A stretch of DNA of 64,000 nucleotides from Sagittula sp. P11 (GCF_002814095.1 NZ_CP021913.1:2108001-2172000), one strand, 5' to 3'. Counted from the stretch's first letter, positions 35,296-46,431 are shown. A program made the numbers and translations. The notes: generated by a model from the letters alone, not told the origin.

Positions 35296-35496
35296 ATGTC
35301 CAGGATACAGACCGGGTCTTCGGACCTGCGCACCGAGGGGACATCGGGCGCGGGAATCGGTGGATCGTTGGAGCAGTCGCTCCACGCCTCGAACCTTACG
35401 GGTTACGAGCGGGCTGTTCTGTTCCTCGCTGTGCGTGAACGCGTCCGTCGGCAGGCGGAGAGCAGGAACGGAACTGAGGACACAGTTGGCGGATGA
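35296..35496 (+). CDS. candidate 66-residue ORF overlapping the dnaA start
   Basis: The frame begins ATG 35296 (MSRIQTGSSDLRTEG) and ends at TGA 35494-35496, overlapping the dnaA ATG as ATGA. The second half (NLTGYERAVLFLAVRERVRR) reads like a protein helix. dnaA itself has no good Shine-Dalgarno sequence: GAGG lies 13 nt before its ATG. Translation of this ORF could therefore control dnaA by coupling. No family is recognised and it may be chance, so confidence is low. Confidence 0.3.
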   Translation: MSRIQTGSSDLRTEGTSGAGIGGSLEQSLHASNLTGYERAVLFLAVRERVRRQAESRNGTEDTVGG

Positions 35497-36872
35497 CAAA
35501 AGAACAATGGGGCGCCCTCCAAGAGCAGATTTGCAAGACGATCGGTCAGAACAACTACAAGACCTGGATCGAGCCGTTGCGCTTCCGCGGAGTTACGCCT
35601 GAGGGCATCGTAACGCTGCAGGCACCGACGAACTTCTTCGGGACGTACGTCTCGCAGAACTTCGGCGACATGCTTCTGGCACAGATTTCCACGGTGGAAC
35701 CGTCGGCGCGCCGTCTGGCATTCCAGGCCGGGATCGTGGACGACCCCAGCGACAAGGCCGAGGAAAAGGCCAAACCGCTGAACCTTCCGGAAACGGAGCA
35801 GGCGCCGGTCACGTCTTCCCGCGACCAGCAGCTGCCGGGTGCGCCGCTGGACATGCGATTTACCTTCGACACCTTCGTGGTCGGCAAACCGAACGAACTG
35901 GCTCACGCCGCCGCGCGCCGCGTGGCCGAGGGCGGTCCGGTGACGTTCAACCCGCTGTTCCTGTATGGTGGTGTTGGCCTTGGTAAGACGCACCTGATGC
36001 ACGCCATTGCGTGGGAGCTGTCGCAGCGCAATCCCGGTCTGACCGTGCTGTACCTGTCGGCAGAACAGTTCATGTACCGCTTCGTGCAGGCGCTGCGCGA
36101 ACGAAAGATGATGGACTTCAAGGAGATGTTCCGCTCCGTCGACGTGCTGATGGTCGACGACGTGCAGTTCATCGCGGGCAAGGATTCCACGCAGGAAGAG
36201 TTCTTCCACACGTTCAATGCGCTCGTGGACCAGAACAAGCAGATCATCATTTCCGCCGACCGTGCCCCGGACGAGATCAAGGACCTGGAAAACCGCATCC
36301 GTTCGCGGCTTCAGTCCGGCCTCGTCGTCGACCTGCATCCGACCGATTACGAACTCCGCCTCGGCATCCTGCAGTCGAAGGTCGAGGTCTATCGCGGCAT
36401 GCACCCGGGCCTGCAGATCGACGATGGCGTGCTTGAATTCCTCGCGCATCGTATCTCGACGAACGTGCGCGTGCTCGAAGGGGCGCTGACCCGTCTGTTC
36501 GCCTTCGCCTCGCTGGTCGGCAAACCGATCAACATGGATCTCGTGCAGGACAGTCTTGCCGACGTGCTGCGCGCGTCGGAGCGCAAGATCTCCATCGACG
36601 AGATCCAGCGCAAGGTGGCCGAGCACTACAACATCCGCCTGTCGGACATGATCGGGCCGAAGCGGGTCCGCAACTTTGCCCGTCCGCGGCAGGTGGCCAT
36701 GTACCTGTGCAAGCAGCTCACATCGCGGTCCCTTCCGGAGATCGGCCGCCGCTTTGGCGGGCGCGACCACACCACCGTCATGCACGGCGTGCGGCGCATC
36801 GAAGAGCTGCGCCAGCAGGACGGCCAGATCGACGAAGATGTGGAGATGCTGCGCCGCGCTCTGGAGGCCTGA
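35493..36872 (+). CDS. dnaA: replication initiator DnaA
   Basis: Predicted 459 residues. Domain I is at 1-80 (QNNYKTWIEPLRF). The AAA+ domain has Walker A GGVGLGKTH at 159-167 and Walker B VLMVDDVQFI. The C-terminal DNA-binding signature is IGRRFGGRDHTTVMHGVRRI. It binds DnaA boxes and opens the origin. The start overlaps the candidate upstream ORF and has a poor ribosome site, suggesting regulated translation. dnaN follows 172 bp downstream. Confidence 0.98.
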   Translation: MTKEQWGALQEQICKTIGQNNYKTWIEPLRFRGVTPEGIVTLQAPTNFFGTYVSQNFGDMLLAQISTVEPSARRLAFQAGIVDDPSDKAEEKAKPLNLPETEQAPVTSSRDQQLPGAPLDMRFTFDTFVVGKPNELAHAAARRVAEGGPVTFNPLFLYGGVGLGKTHLMHAIAWELSQRNPGLTVLYLSAEQFMYRFVQALRERKMMDFKEMFRSVDVLMVDDVQFIAGKDSTQEEFFHTFNALVDQNKQIIISADRAPDEIKDLENRIRSRLQSGLVVDLHPTDYELRLGILQSKVEVYRGMHPGLQIDDGVLEFLAHRISTNVRVLEGALTRLFAFASLVGKPINMDLVQDSLADVLRASERKISIDEIQRKVAEHYNIRLSDMIGPKRVRNFARPRQVAMYLCKQLTSRSLPEIGRRFGGRDHTTVMHGVRRIEELRQQDGQIDEDVEMLRRALEA

Positions 36873-36984
36873 AAAGGCGCATCCTGAGTCTGCCTCACAA
36901 CACTTGGAGCCGTGGCACGCCGTTTCGGGGCGGCGCGCCTTGACGCTTCCGGAAATCCAACAGACAAATGGCGAAAACCGGCTT

Positions 36985-37001
36985 GGAGCGGGGTCCGCTC
37001 C
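36985..37001. other. hairpin in the dnaA-dnaN gap
   Basis: GGAGCGG-GGT-CCGCTCC is a perfect 7-bp stem with a 3-base loop, 44 bp before dnaN. There is no T run, so it is not an obvious terminator. It may be a leader structure for dnaN. Confidence 0.4.
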
Positions 37002-37044
37002 GCGCTAACGTGCGCGTCCGGACTGGCGGAGAGGGTGTAGTGCG

Positions 37045-38163
37045 ATGAAGATCAGCATGGAACGGGCGGCGCTTCTGCGCGCGGTCGCGCAGGCGCAATC
37101 GGTCGTGGAGCGGCGCAATACCATTCCGATATTGGCCAACGTCCTTATCGAGGCGGAAGGCGAGACGGTCACGTTCCGCGCCACCGACCTCGATATCGAG
37201 GTTCTCGACAAGGCCGTGGCCCAGGTCGAGAAGCCGGGCGGCACCACGGTGTCCGCCGTCACCCTGCACGAGATCGTTCGCAAGTTGCCGGACGGATCGC
37301 TTGTTGCCCTTGCCGAGGAACCGGGCACCGGGCGGCTGACAGTGTCTGCGGGCCGTTCGAACTTCAGCCTCGCGACGCTGCCGAAAGAAGACTTCCCGGT
37401 CATGGCATCGTCCGAATACGGCTCGAACTTCACCGCCAAGGCCGAAGTCCTCCGCCGCCTGTTCGACAAGTCCAAGTTCGCAATCTCGACCGAGGAAACA
37501 CGGTATTACCTGAACGGCGTCTACATGCATGTGGCCGACGGCGATGGCGGTCCGGCCCTGCGCTGCGTCGCGACCGACGGCCACCGGCTGGCCCGCATCG
37601 ACGCGCCGCTGCCCGACGGCGCCGCGGACATGCCCGGCGTGATCGTCCCCCGCAAGACCGTGGGTGAAATGCGCAAGCTTCTCGACGAGGACGGCATGGA
37701 TATCGCCGTTTCCGTCTCCGAAACCAAGGTCCGGTTCGCGACACCCGACATCACGCTGACCTCGAAGGTCATCGACGGCACCTTCCCCGACTACACACGC
37801 GTCATCCCGCAGGGCAACACACGCAAGCTGGAAGTCGACGCCTCCGAGTTCGCCAAGGCGGTCGACCGTGTGGCTACCGTGTCGTCGGAACGGTCGCGCG
37901 CTGTGAAGCTGCAGCTTGACGAGGACCGGCTCATCCTGTCGGTCAACGCCCCCGACAGCGGCGCGGCAGAGGAAGAACTGGCGGTTGCCTACGGCGACGA
38001 GCGGCTGGAGATCGGCTTCAACGCGAAATACCTGCTGGAAATCGCCAGCCAGGTGGACCGGGAGAACGCGGTATTCATGTTCAACTCGTCCGGCGATCCG
38101 ACCCTGATGCGGGAAGGCAACGACACCAGCGCGGTCTACGTGGTAATGCCGATGCGCGTGTGA
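37045..38163 (+). CDS. dnaN: DNA polymerase III sliding clamp (beta)
   Basis: Predicted 372 residues, the usual length, with three clamp domains. It begins MKISMERAALLRAVAQAQSV and contains RRNTIPILANVL and SKFAISTEETRYYLNGVY. The C-terminus VYVVMPMRV is the typical clamp end. It holds the replicase on DNA. The gene order dnaA-dnaN-recF-gyrB is intact here. Confidence 0.98.
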   Translation: MKISMERAALLRAVAQAQSVVERRNTIPILANVLIEAEGETVTFRATDLDIEVLDKAVAQVEKPGGTTVSAVTLHEIVRKLPDGSLVALAEEPGTGRLTVSAGRSNFSLATLPKEDFPVMASSEYGSNFTAKAEVLRRLFDKSKFAISTEETRYYLNGVYMHVADGDGGPALRCVATDGHRLARIDAPLPDGAADMPGVIVPRKTVGEMRKLLDEDGMDIAVSVSETKVRFATPDITLTSKVIDGTFPDYTRVIPQGNTRKLEVDASEFAKAVDRVATVSSERSRAVKLQLDEDRLILSVNAPDSGAAEEELAVAYGDERLEIGFNAKYLLEIASQVDRENAVFMFNSSGDPTLMREGNDTSAVYVVMPMRV

Positions 38164-38245
38164 CCGGGAGAGCGCCGATTTTTCAGCGAAGAATCGCGGC
38201 CTCGGGCAGACATACCCCTTCGAACCACCAGCCAGGGGCGCAACC

Positions 38246-39340
38246 GTGCACCTGTCGCACCTGAGCCTGTCGCATTTCCGCTCGCACAAGCGGGTGGTCA
38301 TCGACGTCGATCACCGTCCGGTGGCGATCTGGGGTCCGAACGGGTCGGGCAAGACCAACCTGATCGAAGCCGTGTCCCTGTTCTCGCCGGGGCGGGGTCT
38401 GCGGCGGGCGTCGGCGCAGGACATGGCCCGGCGACCGGAATCCCTTGGCTGGAAGATCACCGGGACGCTGGAAAATCCGCAAGGTACGCACGAAATCGCG
38501 TTTACGTCCGAAGGCGGCGCGGCGCGCAATGTGCGTATAGACGACAAGCAGGCCAGCCAGGTTGCCCTTGGACGGATCGCCCGCGCGGTTTGGCTCATCC
38601 CCGCCATGGACCGGCTGTGGATCGAAGGGGCGGAGGGGCGGCGGCGGTTCCTCGACCGGATCGCCCTGTCGTTTTTCCCCGATCACGCGCAGGCGGCGCT
38701 CGACTACGACAAGGCGATGCGGGAACGTAACAGGCTCCTGAAGGACATGGTTCGGGACCCGCACTGGTACACGGCCCTTGAACGCCAGATGGCAGAGGCA
38801 GGGGCAGCATTGCACGTCAACCGGCTGGCCGCGCTCGACCGGATCGCAGAGGCGCAGGACGGCGCCGAGACGCGCTTCCCGGCCGCGACGCTGGACCTCG
38901 TGCATGGCGACGGCGAGATGCCCGGCTCTGCCGCCGATCTTCGCGTCGCGCTGGAGGAAAGCCGCAGGCGGGATCTGGCGGCGGGGCGGACGCTTGTGGG
39001 TCCCCACCGCGCCGACCTGATCGGCACCTTCGCGGCCAAGGGGGTGCCTGCCGCCGACTGCTCGACCGGTGAACAGAAAGCGCTGCTGATCTCGCTGATC
39101 CTGTCGAACGCCCGGGCGCTTGCGGCGGACGAAGGGCACCCGCCGATCCTGCTGCTGGACGAGGTCGCCGCGCACCTCGACGCCGGACGCCGCGCCGCCC
39201 TTTTCGACGAGATAAGCGCTTTGGGCGCACAGGCCTGGATGACCGGGACGGGACCGGAACTTTTCGCCGAACTGGGCGACCGGGCGCAGGCGCTGGAGGT
39301 CTCTGAAGGGCCCTCCGGATCCGTAGTTTCAAAACCCTGA
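38246..39340 (+). CDS. recF: recombination mediator RecF
   Basis: Predicted 364 residues from GTG 38246. It has Walker A GPNGSGKTNLIEAVS at about 30-44, the RecF phrase WIEGAEGRRRFLDRI, the ABC signature region STGEQKALLISLIL, and Walker B PILLLDEVAAHLDAGRR. RecF helps load RecA at single-strand gaps. It sits 82 bp after dnaN and 85 bp before gyrB. Confidence 0.96.
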   Translation: MHLSHLSLSHFRSHKRVVIDVDHRPVAIWGPNGSGKTNLIEAVSLFSPGRGLRRASAQDMARRPESLGWKITGTLENPQGTHEIAFTSEGGAARNVRIDDKQASQVALGRIARAVWLIPAMDRLWIEGAEGRRRFLDRIALSFFPDHAQAALDYDKAMRERNRLLKDMVRDPHWYTALERQMAEAGAALHVNRLAALDRIAEAQDGAETRFPAATLDLVHGDGEMPGSAADLRVALEESRRRDLAAGRTLVGPHRADLIGTFAAKGVPAADCSTGEQKALLISLILSNARALAADEGHPPILLLDEVAAHLDAGRRAALFDEISALGAQAWMTGTGPELFAELGDRAQALEVSEGPSGSVVSKP

Positions 39341-39365
39341 ACTTTATACCAAATCTTGTGTCTGA

Positions 39366-41843
<2,478 letters not shown>

Positions 41844-41853
41844 AAAAGAAAAG

Positions 41854-41924
41854 GGGCGCGCATGGCATTGCGCACCCCTCGCAAGATGTGGAGGTCGCGC
41901 AAGGGTTTGCGCGACCTTTCTTTT
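41854..41924. terminator. two hairpins between gyrB and wrbA
   Basis: The first (41854-41879) pairs GGGG-N-GCGC with GCGC-N-CCCC. The second (41892-41917) pairs AGGTCGCGCAA with TTGCGCGACCT and is followed by TTTCTTTTTTT, a strong terminator for gyrB. Since wrbA converges, the structure may work in both directions. Confidence 0.9.
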
Positions 41925-41929
41925 TTTCG

Positions 41930-42523
41930 TCAGCCGACCAGTTTGGCCGTCATCTCCACAAGCCGTTTTGCCTGATGGGCAAGGGCAGCCTTGCCGGCGT
42001 CGTCGAAACCGTCCGGCTTGGTCGAGAAACCGTAGGGGTTGCCGCCGGCACCAAAGATCGACTCGTCGGTGTAGCCCGGTGCAACGATGATCGCGCCCCA
42101 GTGCATCGCGGTGGTGTAGAGGCTCAGGAGGGTCGTCTCCTGCCCGCCATGCGGGTTCTGGGCGCTTGTCGTGGCGGTGAAGGTCTTGTTGGCCAGCTTG
42201 CCAGATCCCCACAGCCCGCCGAGCGTGTCGATGAACGCGCGCATCTGGCTTGCGACCACGCCGAAGCGCGTCGGGGCCGAGAAGAAGTAGCCGTCCGCCC
42301 ACTCCATGTCATCCGCCGTGACCTCCGGGATGTCCTTCATCTTTTCGAGTTGCGCCTTCCAGGCGTCCTGCCCCTCGACGACCTCTTTGGGGGCGGTTTC
42401 CGGGATGCGGCGCAGGCGCACTTCGGCACCGGCTGCCTCGGCTGCCTCTGCTGCCGCGAGTGCGACGGAATGGTTGGTGCCGTAGGTCGAATAGAAAACG
42501 ATTGCGATCTTGGGTTGTGCCAT
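41930..42523 (-). CDS. wrbA: NAD(P)H:quinone oxidoreductase, WrbA type
   Basis: Predicted 197 residues, a flavodoxin-like fold. It opens [20 protein letters not shown] (FMN phosphate site) and has the WrbA phrases [20 protein letters not shown] then [14 protein letters not shown], and [18 protein letters not shown]. It reduces quinones by two electrons with NAD(P)H, avoiding semiquinones. AAGGAG precedes the ATG. It follows the pirin gene by 46 nt on the same strand, probably as one unit. Confidence 0.9.
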   Translation of the reverse strand: MAQPKIAIVFYSTYGTNHSVALAAAEAAEAAGAEVRLRRIPETAPKEVVEGQDAWKAQLEKMKDIPEVTADDMEWADGYFFSAPTRFGVVASQMRAFIDTLGGLWGSGKLANKTFTATTSAQNPHGGQETTLLSLYTTAMHWGAIIVAPGYTDESIFGAGGNPYGFSTKPDGFDDAGKAALAHQAKRLVEMTAKLVG

Positions 42524-42569
42524 GTTGATCTCCTTCCTTTGAGTTGGACTTAGGCGGTTGCCGGCGCGG

Positions 42570-43478
42570 TCAAGCGTTCCTGATGAACGTGCCGTTGTTC
42601 AGTTCCTTGAAAGCCTGCCGCAATTCATCCTGCGTGTTCATGACGATGGGGCCGTGCCAGGCGACGGGTTCCTGGATCGGGCGCCCGGTCATCAGCAGGA
42701 AGCGGATGCCTTCGTCGCCCGCCTGAACGGTGATCTCGTCGCCCGAGCCGAACCGGACCAGCGTGCGGTTTCCGGTCATGTCGCGGATGTTGAGTTCCTG
42801 CCCGCGGTACTCCTTCTCGACCTTGATGCCCACCGGATCGCTGGCGTCGCGGAAGGTCCCGGAGCCGGCGAACACATAAGCCAGCGCGTTTGACCGGGTA
42901 TCGACCGGCAGAACCTTGCGGCGGCCTGCGGGGATCGACACGTCGAGCAGCATGGGGTTGGCCGCGATGCCGTCGACCGGGCCGGTCTTGCCCCAGAACG
43001 AGCCGATGATGACCTTGACCGTCGTGCCGTCGTCATCTCCCTCGATGGGGATGTCGCTGCCGGTGATGTCCTGATAGCGCGGCGCAGTCAACTTCAGCGA
43101 AGACGGCAGGTTTGCCCAAAGCTGGAACCCGTGCATCTGGCCCTTGGCATTGCCGAAAGGCATTTCCTGATGCACGATCCCGGACCCGGCGGTCATCCAC
43201 TGGACGCTGCCGGCGCCGAGGCGGCCCTTGTTGCCAAGCGAATCCGAATGCTCGACCTCGCCGTCGAGCACGTAGGTGATGGTTTCGATGCCGCGATGCG
43301 GGTGCCAGGGAAATCCCTTCGAATAGAGCCGCGGATCGTCGTTGCGGAAGTCGTCCATCATCAGGAACGGGTCTGTCAGCGACGGATCACCGAAGCCGAA
43401 GACACGATGCAGATGGACGCCGGCGCCTTCGATGGCGGGCTGCGCTTTGGTGGTGGCCGAGACAGGTCTAAAGGTCAT
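42570..43478 (-). CDS. pirin-family protein
   Basis: Predicted 302 residues, a bicupin. The metal ligands are all present: His 59, His 61 ([13 protein letters not shown]), His 103 and Glu 105 ([11 protein letters not shown]). Bacterial pirins include quercetin dioxygenases and regulators of central metabolism; the substrate here is unknown. Being upstream of a quinone reductase suggests a shared role in handling phenolic or quinone compounds, which is inference. Confidence 0.9.
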   Translation of the reverse strand: MTFRPVSATTKAQPAIEGAGVHLHRVFGFGDPSLTDPFLMMDDFRNDDPRLYSKGFPWHPHRGIETITYVLDGEVEHSDSLGNKGRLGAGSVQWMTAGSGIVHQEMPFGNAKGQMHGFQLWANLPSSLKLTAPRYQDITGSDIPIEGDDDGTTVKVIIGSFWGKTGPVDGIAANPMLLDVSIPAGRRKVLPVDTRSNALAYVFAGSGTFRDASDPVGIKVEKEYRGQELNIRDMTGNRTLVRFGSGDEITVQAGDEGIRFLLMTGRPIQEPVAWHGPIVMNTQDELRQAFKELNNGTFIRNA

Positions 43479-43799
43479 GGGACGCTCCGTTTGTCATTGC
43501 ACTCAATGTGGGACCTTCGCGATGAATTGGAATTGGTGAAGAACCCGTACCGTCTGTGCGCAGGCGCGCAGAAACCGGTGATTTTGTGTGGGGAATGGGG
43601 CGCGTCTTTTGGGTGCCGCCAAGCACGGGACAGCGCATTTGAGAGGAACTCGCGCGCCGCAAACCCAATTTTTAGGGGTCAATCAGGTCTTTGCCTGTAC
43701 GTGGCGGTCAAACCTGGGGTCAGAGAACCGGCGCCGTTGCGATGTGCGTAAATAGGAGGCTCACTGCGAAGATGGCCTCGCCTGGGCCCCCGCCCCGCC
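43479..43799. other. intergenic region between pirin and the LysR gene
   Basis: About 320 bp lying upstream of pirin and downstream of the LysR stop on the minus strand. No open frame with a ribosome site, no tRNA-like fold and no clear hairpin with a T run was seen. It should hold the pirin-wrbA promoter, but no convincing hexamers were recognised. Confidence 0.45.
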
Positions 43800-44711
43800 T
43801 CAGCCGCGCGCCACCGCCAGGTCAAGCGTCTCGGCCGCGCCGCGCAGGATGCCCGCCATGTGGTCGGCCAGACCCTCGGACCGATCCACCGGCACCAGCA
43901 GGCTGATCGTGCGGTCCGCATCCGGCATCTCCAGTGGCATGACCCGGACTTCGCTCCGGTGGATGCCCTGCCGCCGGGCGAAGAGGTCCGGAAGGATGCC
44001 GATGCCTGCGCCGGTGGCAGCCATCAGCACGATGGAATCGAGGCTCGTCCCCTCGTAGTCGTCCGAGACCGTCGCCCCGCTGGCGCCCGCGATGCCATAG
44101 ACGATCCGCGCCAGCCTGTGGCCGGTGTCCAGCGTCAGAAGCCGCTGGCCGGCAAGGTCCGCCGCCCCGATCCGGCTGCGCCCGGCCAGCGGATGATCCT
44201 GCGCGACAGCGACCCACAGCGGTTCGACGAAAAGCGGCCGCTGGAAGGTGTTGGGGTGATCCTCGGGCGTGGAAATGACCGCATCGAACCGGCCATTTCG
44301 CAGCCCCTCATCAAGGCTGAGGGTGTTTTCCTCGCGCACGATCACGCGCAGTTCGGGTTCGTCTTCGTGCAGCGCCTTCATCGCCTGAGGCAACAGGTAG
44401 GGCCCGATGGAGGGCAGCACGCCCAGCCGGAGCCGCCCTCCGAAGGGCAGGTCCGACAGCATCGTGCTGCGCAGGGCCTCGACCTCCGACAGGATGCGGC
44501 GGGCACGGGTCACGAACTCCAGCCCCCGGGCCGTTGTCCGCGCCCCGGCGCGCCCGCGGTCGAACAGCCGGACGCCCATGTCGGTTTCGACCGCCGCAAC
44601 CTGGTTGGACAGGCTTGGCTGGCTGACATGCAGCTTTTCGGCGGCCAGCCCGAAACTGCCAAGCTGGTGCACGGCGACGATGTATTCCATCTGGCGCAGG
44701 GTCGGCCGCAT
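43800..44711 (-). CDS. LysR-family transcriptional regulator
   Basis: Predicted 303 residues. The N-terminal winged helix-turn-helix is MEYIVAVHQLGSFGLAAEKL then HVSQPSLSNQVAAVE. The effector domain (about 90-300) resembles the OxyR branch, with LRLGVLPSIGPYLLP and a late TGAGIGILPD. Cys residues needed for OxyR redox sensing are absent, so it is not a peroxide sensor of that type. It is divergent from the SbtA-like permease with a 97-bp shared gap, so it probably controls that gene. Confidence 0.9.
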   Translation of the reverse strand: MRPTLRQMEYIVAVHQLGSFGLAAEKLHVSQPSLSNQVAAVETDMGVRLFDRGRAGARTTARGLEFVTRARRILSEVEALRSTMLSDLPFGGRLRLGVLPSIGPYLLPQAMKALHEDEPELRVIVREENTLSLDEGLRNGRFDAVISTPEDHPNTFQRPLFVEPLWVAVAQDHPLAGRSRIGAADLAGQRLLTLDTGHRLARIVYGIAGASGATVSDDYEGTSLDSIVLMAATGAGIGILPDLFARRQGIHRSEVRVMPLEMPDADRTISLLVPVDRSEGLADHMAGILRGAAETLDLAVARG

Positions 44712-44713
44712 TC

Positions 44714-44759
44714 ATAGCTCCAAGCTATTCAACTGCTCATCCATTTGTATTTAAGCTAT
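44714..44759. promoter_or_regulatory. LysR-type operator between lysR and the SbtA-like gene
   Basis: ATAGC-TCCAA-GCTAT at 44714-44728 is a perfect dyad with the T-N11-A pattern of LysR recognition sites, three bases upstream of the regulator start. The half site AAGCTAT recurs at 44753-44759, 31 bp (about three helical turns) from the first AAGCTAT at 44722-44728, as expected for recognition plus activation sites. Confidence 0.65.
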
Positions 44760-44808
44760 GCCAGAAATCCGGGCAACAGGGCTGAAACCCTTCCCGGAGT
44801 TTCGACCG

Positions 44809-45774
44809 ATGCAGATATTCGACAGCCTCGTCGGCAACCTGATGGTGCCGACAATCCTTTTCTTCGTCCTTGGGCTCGTGGCCGCCGTGGTCCGCAGCGA
44901 TCTGTCCATCCCCGAAGGCGCGGCCAAGTTCATGTCCATCTACCTCCTGCTGGCCATCGGATTCAAAGGCGGTCACAGCCTTGCGGACAATGGCCTGAAC
45001 ACCGAGGTCTTCGCTGCACTTTGCGCAGGGCTGCTGCTGTCCTTCGCGATTCCGTTCATCGCCTACGGCCTGCTGCGCAGCATGACGCGGCTGAATGCGT
45101 TGAACGCCGCCGCCGTGGCCGGGCACTACGGGTCGATCTCCATCGTGACCTTTGTCGCGGCCTCCAGCCTGCTTCAACTCACCGGCGTCGCGTCCGATGG
45201 CTTCATGGTTGCCGTCGCTGCCACGATGGAAGTGCCCGCGATCCTCTCGGCGCTCTGGATCGCGCACCGTTTCGGGCAGCAGGGGTCCTCCGGCAGCGTG
45301 CCGATGCGCGACCTCTTCGCCAATGGGTCCATCGTGTTGCTTGCCGGGGCGTTCCTGATCGGCACGCTGACACAGGACCAGGGGATGGAGATGATCGCCC
45401 CCTTCGTCGTCACCCCCTTCACTGGCATCCTATGCCTCTTCCTTCTGGACATGGGCCTGACGGCGGGACGCAGCCTGTTGCTGAACCGGCATCTGCTGAG
45501 TGCGGGGCTCTTCGCCTTCGGACTGCTGATGCCGGTGATCGGCGCGGTTCTGGCCATGGGGGTGGGAACGGTGATCGGATTGCAGACCGGCAGCCTCTTT
45601 CTGCTGATGGTCCTGTCTGCCTCGGCTTCCTACATCGCGGTCCCCGCGGCGATGAAGATCGCCCTGCCGCAGGCCGAAGCGGGCATCTACCTGACGCTTT
45701 CGCTGGGCGTGACCTTCCCGTTCAACATCATCCTCGGCCTGCCGCTTTACCTGTGGCTGACAGAGCTGGTGTGA
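44809..45774 (+). CDS. SbtA-like sodium-dependent bicarbonate permease family
   Basis: Predicted 321 residues with about ten membrane segments in two inverted halves (VPTILFFVLGLVAAVVRSDL, then LLAIGFKGG; LCLFLLDMGLTAG; SASASYIAVPAAMKIALP). The phrase IYLLLAIGFKGGHSL and the NAAAVAGHYGSISIVTF region match the Sbt_1 family, whose cyanobacterial founder imports bicarbonate with sodium. ATG 44809 is chosen because GGAG lies 9 nt upstream; ATG 44758 lacks a site. The substrate here is unproven. Confidence 0.82.
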   Translation: MQIFDSLVGNLMVPTILFFVLGLVAAVVRSDLSIPEGAAKFMSIYLLLAIGFKGGHSLADNGLNTEVFAALCAGLLLSFAIPFIAYGLLRSMTRLNALNAAAVAGHYGSISIVTFVAASSLLQLTGVASDGFMVAVAATMEVPAILSALWIAHRFGQQGSSGSVPMRDLFANGSIVLLAGAFLIGTLTQDQGMEMIAPFVVTPFTGILCLFLLDMGLTAGRSLLLNRHLLSAGLFAFGLLMPVIGAVLAMGVGTVIGLQTGSLFLLMVLSASASYIAVPAAMKIALPQAEAGIYLTLSLGVTFPFNIILGLPLYLWLTELV

Positions 45775-45804
45775 GTGTGGCGGTCAACAGGCTGGCCCCG
45801 TGTG

Positions 45805-45821
45805 GACCGGCCATGCCGGTC
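45805..45821. terminator. hairpin between convergent sbtA-like and cueR-like genes
   Basis: GACCGGC-CAT-GCCGGTC is a perfect 7-bp stem with a 3-base loop in the 105-bp convergent gap. No T run, so termination strength is uncertain. Confidence 0.4.
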
Positions 45822-45879
45822 TGCAAATTGCCGGGGCAGGGCTGTGCCGATCAGGCCGCACCCGCAGACGGCAGCCGGA

Positions 45880-46275
45880 TCAGGCCGTGGCGCGGGCCGA
45901 CAACCCGTCCAGAATGGCGCAATCCGGGTCATCGTCGCCATGGCATTGGCTGATGAGGGTCTGAAGCTCCGCCTCGAGCGTCTTCAACTGCCTGATCTTG
46001 TCGCGGACCGTGTCGAGGTTCTGCATCGCCAGGGCGCGCACGTCACGGCTGGCGCGGGTCGGGTCGGCGTTCAGGTCCAGCAGGCGGCGGCATTCTTCCA
46101 GGCCAAACCCCAGATGCCGGGCCTGCGCCAGGATCCGCAGTCGATCCACCGCGGTATCGGAGAAATCCCGATAGCCGTTTTCGGCCCGATCTGCCTTCAC
46201 CAGGCCGAGATCCTCGTAGTAGCGCACGGTCTTGACGGTAAGCCCCGTGGCCTTGGCTGCCTGTCCGATGTTCAT
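45880..46275 (-). CDS. CueR/HmrR-type MerR-family copper-sensing regulator
   Basis: Predicted 131 residues. The N-terminal MerR helix-turn-helix is MNIGQAAKATGLTVKTVRYY. The sensor has Cys 111 and Cys 119 with seven residues between (CHGDDDPDC), as in CueR, and Ser 76 at the position that favours +1 ions. It probably senses Cu(I), perhaps Ag or Au. AAGGAG precedes the ATG. Its own promoter carries a CueR-type dyad. No copper exporter gene is adjacent; the divergent neighbour is modA. Confidence 0.88.
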   Translation of the reverse strand: MNIGQAAKATGLTVKTVRYYEDLGLVKADRAENGYRDFSDTAVDRLRILAQARHLGFGLEECRRLLDLNADPTRASRDVRALAMQNLDTVRDKIRQLKTLEAELQTLISQCHGDDDPDCAILDGLSARATA

Positions 46276-46292
46276 GGCGGGTCTCCTTTGCG

Positions 46293-46323
46293 TCATTAAA
46301 CCCTCCAGCTTGTGGAAGGTAAA
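46293..46323 (-). promoter_or_regulatory. CueR-type promoter/operator
   Basis: Minus strand: TTTACC, 19-bp spacer, TAATGA, with the dyad ACCTTCC-N7-GGAGGGT inside. The long 19-bp spacer and ACCTTCC dyad are hallmarks of MerR-family promoters and closely resemble the copA promoter of Escherichia coli. It reads toward the regulator gene, suggesting autoregulation; effect on the divergent modA is possible. Confidence 0.7.
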
Positions 46324-46431
46324 GTCACTTCGGCTTGACCGCCCCACGCCGCCACGCATTGCCCAATGGTCGCGTCTGCCTTCACGGCTTTTCAACTGGC
46401 TACGGTGCCGGTCGCGTGCGAGAAACGCGGG

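Noticed and set aside
35071-35492. Possible chromosome origin between rpsT and dnaA
   Set aside because: No DnaA boxes, no AT-rich unwinding element and no repeat array were seen. Only regulatory features for dnaA are supported.
43479-43799. Possible tRNA or small RNA upstream of pirin
   Set aside because: No cloverleaf, no TTCGA-type T loop and no terminator-like hairpin could be assembled.
43800-44711. Calling the LysR protein OxyR
   Set aside because: The effector domain lacks the paired Cys required for peroxide sensing, and the divergent partner is a permease and not a catalase or peroxidase.
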